64,000 nucleotides of DNA from Mauremys mutica (taxonomy: Eukaryota > Chordata > Testudines > Geoemydidae): positions 65,864,768 through 65,928,767 of the forward strand of contig NC_059081.1 of assembly GCF_020497125.1 (NCBI RefSeq). The letters are read 5' to 3'. Position 1 is the stretch's first letter. Each line of letters begins with the position of its first letter. Below are positions 54,955-64,000 of the stretch, in pieces. Under the pieces are notes generated by a model. The model did no database searches and had not been told where the DNA came from. It was given only the letters and a program-made list of their open reading frames with translations. A program made the translations under genes and the position numbers.

Positions 54955-57255
54955 AGTTTACTTATCTTTCATATACCAGCCCATAGTATGTGGTCAGATT
55001 GAAAGAGCTGATGAGTTTTTAGCTAAGAAACATCAGTCCGAGCAGCCAATCTTACAAGAGTTCTGGGCCCAAGGCAGTGGTGCTGTGAGAATCTATTGGA
55101 TTTTCAGCTCTGTTGTCAAACCCATAAGAAGCCCACTCCTGTAAACAGTTAATTCACAAAGAATAATTCATTAGCCAAACTTCTTCACATACATTTGAAT
55201 TTTGTACTCCTAGACATGTTTCCGGGCTCCTCCACGGCGACACCTTCTTCAGTGCAACAGATGCTCATAAACCAAAACGGGGCTTGATTCTGGCACTTCA
55301 CACAGTAATTTACACCTGAGCAAAGAGCACATGATTGTTTCCAAAACTCAGTTCTCCCCTTACTTGTGTATCAGCCATTGCATATTACATTGGCTCTGCT
55401 CTCAATTTCCACAGGTGTAAGGCGGAGGATTGAAATCCTTTAAGGTATGCTGCTGCAGAGATAAAACAAATCAAATTAAGGAAGATAATTTCCTAGATAT
55501 TGATGAGCGTCCACAAGTGCAGCTTGAGTACTTGGAGAACCGCATAGTGTAAGGCTGAATTAGCGGTAGAATGATAAAGTGATGCCCAGTAATACTACGA
55601 ATTCCAAGACGCCACTTATTTTTGTTCTGCTAGCAACCCAATAAGATATGTATTTTGAGCAGAACGCTGGGCAATCACTGCACCACTGGTGAAACTGAGC
55701 TGCTTTTAAATCAGGAACTGTGACAGGGTACAGCATTACAGCTCATCGAAAGAAACAGGTCATCTGAATGAATAAAGAAGCTGTAGGTTAAAGGCAGAAG
55801 CAACAGAAATCATCCGCAGCTGATTAATTAACATAAAATTATACCAACATCTGATTGTTATTCTCAGATATATGGTTTTTAGAAACCTTGCGTCTGTGCT
55901 ATTTAAATCCCATTGTGCTTCTTTCATTACCTATGTGCTTGGTTAGGAGCAGAATATTGGACTAATTAATCGAGACGTGTAGAGGACAAGTGTCTCTCTA
56001 GAAGTTCAAAAGTGGCAGAATAAATTCATTTTAAAAGTTAGAGAATTTTCCTTTAGACATAGAATTTGAGATTCCGTATCCTAATTACATTTTATGTGAT
56101 ATATTATAGCCATATTCTGTAAATGCCAGAGGGTGCCCCTTCTATAAGATTTTTATTTATATTCACAGTGCTGTATTATTGTTTTAACACCCATATTTGT
56201 GACAAATATATGGATCAGTCTCTCTCTCCAGCCCTTTTGCGTCACTCTGGCAGTATCTGTCCATCTGGGAATTCTCCTGGTATGGTGGAGTTCTCTCAGA
56301 CAGAGGAAGGTCCAAAGAGCTCGTCCATATCGCATCCCATGGTACAAGAAGATGGGAGGGCGATATGTTCAGATGGTTGGATACGATATGGCCAGAGGGC
56401 TAATGTGGTCTGGTAATTCTCAGTTGGTAGAATGTCCCTGTGTCCTTTCCGAACTGAAGACTGAACAGGAAAGACTGCAATGGTTTCATCATGATTCCTT
56501 ATCCCATCACTACACTGGGTGGAGACAGTGTAGAAAACCTAAAAATAAAATGAAGAGGAGGAAGTTTGGCTCTGTTACAGCTGGGCAGATACCTTAAAGC
56601 TGTGGCGAGTATTCACTCCAACGTACAAATGGATTCACCTGGGCCAGCTTTGCATCCCTTTCTGCAAACAGTTACGTTGACCATGTTTAACTCTCAAAAA
56701 TGTTCACAGAATTTAAACCTTCACCTTGAAATGTTCCCATTTTATACGTTGTGGGAGAGTGCTTGGGACGGCTAGAGAGAAAAAAAACCCGCAAGTCCTT
56801 GGCCAGAGCTCTGGAATGGTATATAAGCCAAACTATACTGGTATGATTATGCACACTGGGCCTTATGTCAGTGACTGTGGAGATGACTGAAAATCAGACC
56901 AATCAATGCAATGTATCTGAGACACTGGAAATGGGATGGAATACGGATTGACACAGTAGGAAACATGTCTCCTATTTCCAGAGCATGGCATACAGACAAC
57001 GGAAAGAACCAGAGAAGGGCCTGACAACACCCTTCACGTCTAGGACCAGCACATGAACAATCTGATTGTATGAATTGGACAAGGGAGAATTAAATTTAAA
57101 CTCTGTACCCAGCCAATACATCTCAGTGTAGCCTGTTTTATCAAGGGACATTGCCTAAGGCAGAACCGGCATAGTCTAGAAAGGAGATGTTCTCTAAAAT
57201 GTTTTTCAGCTATGTGTCCCTAAGAGATATAAAGCCCCTGGAAGCTTCTTCCAGT
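54955..57255. other. no gene; palindromic scraps
   Basis: At 55275-55425 GGGGCTTGATTCTGGCACTT, ACAGTAATTTACACCTGAG and CAGGTGTAAGGCGGAGGATT look like inverted ends of one old element. The 132-codon frame at 56199-56597 has no domain I recognise. The remainder is unique. Confidence 0.45.
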
Positions 57256-57257
57256 CC

Positions 57258-57408
57258 TTCTCCTGATTATGGAACCAGTTCAACAAAGCACTTAAGCATG
57301 TGCTTAACTTCATTACTCTTCAGCAAACCAAGGCACTCAAATGTCAGCTGAACTTTAAGCATGCGCTGAAATACACTGAGGTCAATGGTAACTCTAGGTC
57401 CCCTAGAG
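57258..57408. mobile_element. CACTTAAGCATG-type inverted-repeat element, left part
   Basis: CAGTTCAACAAAGCACTTAA then GCATGTGCTTAACTTCATTA is the left arm. The centre has GAGGTCAATGGTAAC. It is interrupted by the hAT at 57409 and continues at 57771. Confidence 0.65.
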
Positions 57409-57762
57409 CAGTGGTTCTCAACCAGGGGTCCGGGGCCCCCTGGGGTGCTGCAGCCAGATTTCAGCATGGCTGGCATTAGACCCACTAGTGCCCAGGGCAG
57501 AAAGACGAAGTCCAGCCATGCAGGACTGCAGCCTGGGGTTCTGAGCTCCACCACCCAGGGCTGAAGCCAAAGCCTGAGCAATTCAGCTTTGTGGTGCCCC
57601 CCGTGGTGTGGGGACCCAGCCAATTGCCCTGCTTGCTATCGCCTAATGCCGGCCCTTACTTTTATATGCAGAAAAACGGTTGTGACACACAACTGGGCTG
57701 TGGAGCTGTTATGGTGTCTTGGGGCGGGGGAGGCCTCAGAAAGAAAAAGTTGAGAACCCCTG
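57409..57762. mobile_element. hAT-Charlie-like element with perfect 8-bp duplication
   Basis: Ends CAGTGGTTCTCAACCAGGGG and GTTGAGAACCCCTG are inverted. CCCTAGAG at 57401-57408 recurs exactly at 57763-57770. 354 bp, no transposase. The CAGTGGTTCTCAA terminus is the hallmark of a widespread Charlie-type group. Confidence 0.95.
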
Positions 57763-57770
57763 CCCTAGAG

Positions 57771-57815
57771 ATAAGCATGTGCTCAAGTATTTTGTGAATT
57801 GGCGCTCAAAAGAGT
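57771..57815. mobile_element. CACTTAAGCATG-type inverted-repeat element, right part
   Basis: ATAAGCATGTGCTCAAGTAT then TTTGTGAATTGGCGC is the inverted copy of the left arm at 57265-57310, displaced by the hAT. Confidence 0.65.
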
Positions 57816-57819
57816 GGTG

Positions 57820-59270
57820 CTCATCCAACAGGGAATAGAAACAATACCGCATGATTAATGTGACCAAACACTACTAACTGATACAGCTCAAAGATGGAGG
57901 ATTGAACACCCTTAACAAGAGCTGGTCAAAATTCCTCTGCATTTGGGGGGCCAAGGGGAATATTAATTATTATTTGCTGGCGTTCTTTTCCAGCTTCCAT
58001 AATAGTTAAAACATGGCCCTGCACCCACATAGCTCTCCTCTGCGGGGGGCTCCCTCTCATGTGATAGAATAATATACCCTTACACCCTTCATCAGTGGAA
58101 AGTAGGAGTGAAATGAATGCAAATGCTGTAACTAATGGCTCCCATAGGAATTTCTGCACTCCTGTCAACATGACCCCTCATTCCACCAGTCCCCCCTCAA
58201 CTCCACACAGACAAAATCCACAAAGCTCCAACTGCCTGATGTTGATCATCTCAAGAGATATACCTCTTAGGCACTACTTCATCGCTTCCAGCCACTTAAC
58301 CATATAATAGGCAAATCTGGTCAGTTTCACTTTTATTGGTGAGGTACCTGTCACCTCAAAGCAGCATTTTGCCCCAAATTAGGAGTATGAAAATATAAAA
58401 TATGCCCTCTTAAGAAACGACCTTTCTCAATGGCCAGTATGTTGGGCTCTCTGCACTCAGTTTCCCTTTGTCTCAGTCCTGTCTTGATGCAAAGCCTTTT
58501 GAAATATTCATCAATTTATCATTTAGATGGCGATCGTTAGACCTTTTCATCCTGTCTACTGTAGACAGATGATATTTGTTAGACTTTATTGTGTGCAGAG
58601 TAGGTAACGGAGATATATATCCCAATGTACATTCCATAATAATATAGAAGTACCAATTTAAAATACATACTAAATTTTTTTATTGACTATATCATTCATG
58701 TTCTGTACAGACACACGCCCCTGAATGACGAATATACTGGGTCAAAGCAGACTAATATTATGAGAAGACACTGCTCACAAGTAGCTGGATTTTACTTTTG
58801 AGGCATTTCCGTAATCAGATTAAACATGCACACCACAAAGCCACCATTCCTGTTCCAAATTGTAGTGATTTGTCTCAACTTATTACATAATTAAAGACAA
58901 ACTTGACCCAAATTAAGCTGCAAAGAGTCTATAAAGCCTAGAATACATTTCACAAGCCACATGGGCTAGACTAGACTCATTCTGCCGTGGGAAGAATTGG
59001 AGCTACAAAATCCCTTAACTGTTTGATGAGCAGCACTAGACCAGGAGGGGCACAACGTGTACAGCCAGAAGATGGAGAACTCACCCTTATCAGCCTCCAA
59101 TTGCCTGGTTCCTTTGGAAGCCTGGCTCTAACTTAAATCTCAAGTGAGGAAGCAGTAGCAGCACTATCTACTCTCCCTCAGCATGAGTCTTGAAGTGTCA
59201 TAAGGACCCAACCAGTACAGGCATGGGCAAGGGTGAATTTGGCCCGTGACTCTCTGTACCCCAAAGAAAA
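57820..59270. other. no gene seen
   Basis: Unique sequence. Confidence 0.5.
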
Positions 59271-59296
59271 GCTGTGGCACCCCATACTTACCATGG

Positions 59297-59581
59297 GCTG
59301 TGGCTACACTTAGCACTTCAAAGCGCTGCCACGGTAGCGCTGCCGCGGCAGCGCTTTGAAGCGCTAAGTGTAGTCAAAGCACCAGCGCTGGGAGAGAGCT
59401 CTCCCAGCGCTGTCCGTACTCCACCTCCCTGTGGGGAATAACGGACAGCGCTGGGAGCCGCGCTCCCAGCGCTGGGGCTTTGACCACACTGGCGCTTTGC
59501 AGCGCCGCAATTTGCAGCGCTGGAGAGGGTGTGTTCTCACACCCTGCTGCAGTGCTGCAAATTTGTAAGTGTAGCCAAGCT
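59297..59581. mobile_element. GGCTACACTTA-type hairpin element with CATGG flanks
   Basis: Left end GCTGTGGCTACACTTA and right end TAAGTGTAGCCAAGCT share TGGCTACACTTA inverted. CATGG (59292-59296) recurs at 59582-59586. Four foldbacks: a 27-bp stem starting CTACACTTAGCACTTCAAAG (one mismatch), an AGCGCTGGGAGAG / CTCTCCCAGCGCT stem, a CCAGCGCTGTCCGT / ACGGACAGCGCTGG stem and a CAGCGCTGGGAG / CTCCCAGCGCTG stem. The AGCGCT word recurs throughout. 285 bp, non-coding. Confidence 0.85.
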
Positions 59582-59948
59582 CATGGTGATCTAATTATGA
59601 TATGTTTTGTACAAAGTATGCCTTGTGAGGTATCATTTTAAAAGTCTTAGTCTGTTGAATATTAATGTCCTGTTAAATTGTATCATTGTAGGCGGAGTTA
59701 TGAAGTTTTGCTGTGCATGTGTGTTACTGAAATATGTTGTGAAGCTGGAAACACTCACAACCAGTCTTTCGGGTACAACAATGGGGCAGCCAGAAACTGA
59801 TGATGGCCCATTAAGGGGAATACACACACTCACAAGGATGATCCCAGGAACTGTATACAATGGAAACCTCTCAGAGATAGCACATGCACAAGGGAGGTTG
59901 CTTTACACATGTCATAGCAAAGGATCTTTCCAGCAAGCTGGAAGAAGC

Positions 59949-59956
59949 TATAAAAG
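59949..59956 (+). promoter_or_regulatory. TATA box of the solo LTR
   Basis: TATAAAAG is followed by a short G-run, about 675 bp from the inferred LTR start (390 bp without the inserted element). Activity unknown. Confidence 0.55.
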
Positions 59957-60325
59957 GGGGAAGTGATGACATCATTTGGTCTCACTCCTCCCACAACTCA
60001 ACAGCTGGAAGCACATTTGGAGAAGAAAGACTGAACTGGGGAAGTGGTCCCAGGCTGAAAAGGAGAATCCCAGTTTGTATATAAAGGAACTATACCATCT
60101 TTGGTTGGATGAATTCCTGGAGATTTCACCAATGACAATCTTTAATTAAAGATTAATCTTTAATTCCTGGAAAGTTGGCAAGCCTACCAGGTAAGACACT
60201 GCTTGATTCAAATCCTGTCTAGTTTATATAACTCGGATTGTGTTTTTACTTTTATTTCTTAGTTAACTAACTACTTATAATCACTTAAAATCTAGGTAAG
60301 TGTACAGATCAGTCTCTCCATAGTT

Positions 60326-60331
60326 AATAAA
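60326..60331 (+). terminator. polyadenylation-type signal of the solo LTR
   Basis: AATAAA lies about 375 bp after the TATA box, a plausible R-region position. Not tested. Confidence 0.4.
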
Positions 60332-60659
60332 TGTTTTATATTTTTTACTAAAACAGCGTGTTGCTTGAAGTGCAAGGGAAATTTGCTCAGGACGGTACAG
60401 CTCTGGGTTCCTAGGCTCAGAAGCTGTGGGGAGGTGGCTGGAGCCTCTCTATTGCTGGTTTATGAGTGGCTGGTGAAAGCATTCATGTAACAAATTGGTG
60501 TGTCCCTGCCTGTGGATGGCTGTGTGACTGCAGGACCTGGAACGATTTGCAGCTTGTCACAACAGCACAGTGTGAGAGGGAGCACAAGTTGGTAAGACAG
60601 AGGGCTCAGTGGTACTCCAGTTCCAGGTTGCACCCGGGGGAACCTGTCACAGCTCCGCT

Positions 60660-61360
60660 TTGTCTATTTTAGTGCCAAAATATGAAACAACCAGACCTGC
60701 CTGGAAACACAATTCTGCTCCCCCCCACCCCTCCGCCCAAGAAGAAAATGTAGTGAGAAAAATCCCTTTTCAAAAATTGGGCTGTCTGCAAGAATGTCCA
60801 CTCCTCCTCCCAGCGCTTGCCGCTGCAAAACAGCTGTTTCACAGCATAACAAACTGTGGGAGGGAAGGGGTAGGAGCGGGAATGCGGCACGCTCAGGGGA
60901 GGAGGCGGGGAAGAGGCCAAAAAGATCACTCTTGCCACCTGTAATCTGATAAAAAAAAAAGATTCATTGCAATATGGGTTTTTATTTGATATTTGAAAAT
61001 AATCCCACATACAAGCATTCTACACAGACCCACATTTTATCTGGAGACGAGTAAATGCATTAGATACTGTGTAGAGATTTCAATATCCGCAGTAAACATA
61101 AAAGGTTAATGCTCAATATTTTCCCCTAATGATCTGAGAACAAAACAATGTTGTGACCTGTTTATGAAGTCTGAACTTGCACCACGGAAGTCAATGAGAG
61201 TTTGGCTACTGACATCAATGAAAGCTGGACGGGGCCCATAGTGAACTAGACGTGAAATTCTGCTCAGAGGAGAAAGTCCCACCGTTCTTTCATAGACTTT
61301 AAGGTTTTTTTCAATGGGTTTTCACTCCACTCTCTCATTCAAATCATTGCACACTTAAAG
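60660..61360. other. no gene seen
   Basis: Unique sequence, with one phrase GACATCAATGAAAGCTGGAC near 61210 like the palindromic-element centres. Confidence 0.5.
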
Positions 61361-61370
61361 ATCTAGTGAT

Positions 61371-61956
61371 TAGAGCTGGGCAGATAATTGATTTTTTGAT
61401 TTGGTGGCTGTTTGGAAAAAAAATATTGATTTTTTTTTTGGTTTGACCCAAACCTGAAAATTATTTTAAAAATCTGGTGAACTGAAAAAGTCAACAAAAA
61501 ATCATTTATTTTCTGGGCACTTTTGAAATTAAAAGCAAAGGAAATGAAGGGCTATAGGCATAAAACTGCTGCAGGAGAAGGAGGAAGTGGTGATGACCCT
61601 TGCTCCCACAGAACAGACTGAGACACCCACACCCACACACCAGACTATCCCATATCCCAGTAGTTAGAGCACTCTTTTCTAGCGTGGGAAACCCAAATCC
61701 CTTTTCCATAGCAGACAGAGGGAAACTGAACCTGGGTTTCCCCACATCTGGATGGGGGCCTGAACGACTGAGCAAACGGGTATAAAGGAAGCCCTTTCTC
61801 CATTTTGTGAGTGGTGCCTGAGTCCTGAAAAAAAAACATTTTTGGATGAAACTATTCCGTGACTGTGTGTCATACTGGCAAATAGTTCTGAGTTGACCAA
61901 AATTGCATTTTTTGGCAAATAAAAACTACTTGTCCGGTAAGTTTTGCCTGGCTCTA
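61371..61956. mobile_element. TAGAGCTGG-family hAT-like element, complete
   Basis: Ends TAGAGCTGGGC and GCCTGGCTCTA are inverted. The flanks CTAGTGAT (61363-61370) and CTAGCGAT (61957-61964) match at 7 of 8 bases. Inside is a foldback near 61682-61752: GTGGGAAACCCAAATCCC against GGGTTTCCCCAC. 586 bp, no transposase. This copy fixes the family borders for the degraded ones at 16.8 and 45.2 kb. Confidence 0.85.
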
Positions 61957-62087
61957 CTAGCGATCTCTGCAGGGGTAATAGGAGGGGGTGGCTGGGATGC
62001 AAGCTGCTCTTTAGTCATTCCTTCAGGTTCCGCATGCAACCCCTCCTATAGCCACGCCCCAAATCCCCATGGGCGCCGCTACACAGA

Positions 62088-62200
62088 CAGGGCCAGCTCC
62101 AGGTTTCTCCCACCCCAAGCAAAATAAAACAACAAAAGCTGGAGTGCAGCCACCCAAGCAAAACAAAAAACCCCAGAATGCCACCCTAGAGCTGGCCCTG
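62088..62200. mobile_element. miniature hAT-like element
   Basis: Ends CAGGGCCAGCTC and GAGCTGGCCCTG are perfect inverted copies. The flanks TACACAGA (62080-62087) and CACACAGA (62201-62208) match at 7 of 8 bases. Only 113 bp. Confidence 0.9.
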
Positions 62201-62209
62201 CACACAGAG

Positions 62210-63168
62210 AATAGAAAAGACAAATAAAACCGGTTCCCTAGAAATAACTCAAAAAATCTGCAGGATTTTACAGAGAATGCTCTTCCTTCCTTGCTGTCTC
62301 TGGACCTTCCTGTCACATTCTGCAGAAATAACAGAATCTTTTACTCCATTCCATGGCATGGTCCAAAAACCTACAGAAAAGAGTTACCAGTTTTCTCTGA
62401 GCGGTTAAAGGGCTGTTCCTTTGAGCTGGGCTCGGCAGGCTGCAAGGGGTGCCCACCCGACATTACCCCTCAGATCCAGCCCTCCTCTCTGGTTGGCGGC
62501 ACTGTGCCAGTTCTGTTGCACAAGGAATCCTCAAAACCAGAATTGTGTCTTAATGAAGCATACAGTGATGTTTCCCTCCACTATATTCAGTTCTGCTCTG
62601 GGTGAGTGGTAGGTGTTGGATGCTGCCTCCTAAGCGGAAGCTGCAATCCATACTCAGCTGTGACTTCCACTCAAAATGAATTAATTTCTACTGCATGTGT
62701 GCTCTGCTCTCATAAACCAAGTTTAACACAGTCTTTCAATGTAGATATGGGCTGGGACAGCAATGGTGTAACCCCAACACTCTTGCTATTTGTGGGTGCC
62801 ACTCAAATGTGGGTATTCCCAACTGCCAAGTACCTGGAGAGGGGGTACATACATGGATTGAGCGCCTCTTTATACATTAATAAGACTTCCTTTTTTGTCC
62901 TTTTATTTCAGCTGACATTTGGGGTATATCAAGTCTAAACTATATGACTTACAAGCGCTTGTGAAAATTCATACACACAGACAAACCCTCAGTTGGAGTA
63001 AATTGACATGGGTGCTGACGTCAATGGAACTATGTCATTTTATCCAAGCTGAGGACCAGGCTCATATTCCTCTGTTGAAATATTCCAAGTTTCTTTCACC
63101 TCATCTGTACAAAGGGCTCCCAACGTTACAAGTGCTACACACCCACATCAAGAGCAGCACATATTAAG
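62210..63168. other. no gene seen
   Basis: Unique sequence; frames at 62291-62938 have no domain I recognise. Confidence 0.45.
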
Positions 63169-63169
63169 A

Positions 63170-63186
63170 ACACACACACACACACA
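63170..63186. repeat. (CA)n microsatellite
   Basis: About eight CA units. Confidence 0.9.
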
Positions 63187-63224
63187 GTAACTAACATACT
63201 CGATCTGGTTGGCTACTCCCATTA

Positions 63225-63540
63225 CAATTATGTATTAATCTCTGCTCGGCTAAAACAAAAATAGAGACGTGGCTGTGACAGAAAAGAAGATTGTATTCGT
63301 TTGTAGCTAGATAGCCCAAATAAATGAAATATTCAGTAAATCGTTACACTGCTTGTAATTCATTATTTTTTCATTTCAATTTTTTCTCATGATAATCTTA
63401 ATAAAAGTCTCTGCTGCGCTTGACTGCGGATAGATTTAGCTGCTATTCTACTTGGTAATTTCAGCCATAAAGCCACGTTAATTACTCTGAAAGGAAAACA
63501 GTGGAAAAAAACATACTCCAGCTGAGTTGTCATGGCTAAA
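63225..63540. promoter_or_regulatory. candidate conserved non-coding element
   Basis: No repeat signature; AT-rich with motifs such as AAATAAATGAAATATTCAGT, CTTGTAATTCATTATTTTTT and CCACGTTAATTACTCTG that look like dense factor-binding sites. Conservation cannot be assessed from one sequence. Confidence 0.25.
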
Positions 63541-64000
63541 AGTAGGATACAATTTTCTAGCCTGGATTGGCCCGTGGCTCTGCAACAAAAAGCTAAGTGG
63601 CCTGGCAGCAGCAAACTGAAACTTTATGGAGGAAATAGGAGAACAAAAAAAAAAAAAAAAGAAGGGAGAAGAAAGTGAAGCTCACTCTACTGGCATGAAT
63701 TCTTTACTATGCAAAGCCTTCGTGCTGGAAAGAAAAGTGCTATTGAGAGAAGGTGAAGGGGACAAAATGCAGGCCGGCTAACGAGCAAAATATGCTACAA
63801 CATGCACTGCAGGGGGTCTGGTTTCCTCAATGGCATTGGGGTTGCTCATGCTTACTAGCAGAATTTGTTTTGACTACACACAGTTGGGCACTGGCTCCCT
63901 CCCCTTTAAAGTATTGGCCCAGAAACATATATGGACAGCGTACAAAAAAATAAAAATATCAGGGGATGAGATGTTAAACGAACGTCCCCAAAGTCTCAAC
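63541..64000. other. no gene; poly(A) tract
   Basis: A run of sixteen A at 63645-63660 followed by a purine-rich stretch (GAAGGGAGAAGAAAG) may be a degraded retroposon tail, but no element is recognised before it. Confidence 0.4.

Larger units (their letters stand above)
59273..60651 (+). mobile_element. solo-LTR-like element, split by a hairpin element
   Basis: The block begins TGTGGCACCCC and ends AACCTGTCACA, so it has TGTG/CACA ends. A TATA box (TATAAAAG, 59949-59956) and a polyadenylation-type AATAAA near 60326 are spaced like U3-R-U5. I recognise the texture (TATGATATGTTTTGTACAAA, AGTTATGAAGTTTTGCTGTG) as a turtle LTR. No internal coding region or second LTR is present. No convincing target duplication was found, and the left boundary beyond the inserted element is inferred. 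Confidence 0.55.

Noticed and set aside
59582..60655. LTR starting directly at TGGTGATC with GCTCA/GCTCC as target duplication
   Set aside because: Possible (4/5 match), but the TGTG/CACA borders and the CATGG duplication of the inner element fit an LTR that begins further left. The choice remains uncertain.

Overview
The window looks like nuclear DNA of a turtle, probably a hidden-necked (cryptodiran) one. The best evidence is a tRNA-derived SINE whose 3' end copies the CR1 LINE tail (about 3999-4196, the tortoise Pol III/SINE type). CR1 LINE copies with their short tail repeats, LINE2 and MIR relics, and many short inverted-repeat DNA transposons of sauropsid type agree with this. The background is AT-rich and there are no bacterial signals.

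I find no host protein-coding exon, rRNA or canonical tRNA gene. The open reading frames are either transposon-derived or short chance frames, so this is a gene desert or the inside of a very large intron. Layout: 2.4-3.8 kb, a GC-rich LTR-like element with two tandem arrays; 4.0-4.2 kb, turtle SINE; 6.1-6.8 kb, CR1 3' end with an open C-terminal ORF2 frame; 8.8-9.6 kb, MIR, LINE2 tail and a microsatellite; 12.7-14.0 kb, long non-autonomous hAT element with a G-rich core and a 50-bp perfect palindrome; 17.4-25 kb, mostly unique sequence; 25-28.6 kb, inverted-repeat elements and a second copy of the 12.7-kb family; 33-45 kb, nested MIR/LINE2 relics, two Tigger-like elements and inverted-repeat elements; 45.7-49.0 kb, a long decayed CR1 with endonuclease and reverse transcriptase remains and a hAT insertion; 50.2 kb, hAT; 52.5-53.1 kb, antisense CR1; 54.1-54.9 kb, LINE2 reverse transcriptase relic; 57.3-57.8 kb, hAT inside an older element; 59.3-60.7 kb, solo-LTR-like sequence split by a hairpin-rich element; 61.4-62.2 kb, two more hATs.

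The most interesting pattern is a group of five 245-294 bp elements with GTCTACACT-like ends (14.6, 26.2, 38.0, 49.3 and 59.3 kb; a sixth left end at 39.65 kb). Each is bounded by a 5-bp direct repeat: CTTAG/CTAAG, CTAAG, CTGAG, CTATG and CATGG. They seem to share a 5-bp target duplication with a CTNAG-like preference, and three have strong internal foldbacks. This contrasts with the 8-bp duplications around seven ordinary hAT elements in the same window. Several nested insertions give a relative age order. Some AT-rich unique segments, especially 15.54-15.74 kb with an inverted pair of TAATTA/TGACTATGAGC motifs, are candidate conserved regulatory elements, but this cannot be tested from one sequence. 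Repeat family names are from recognition by eye, not from a database search.
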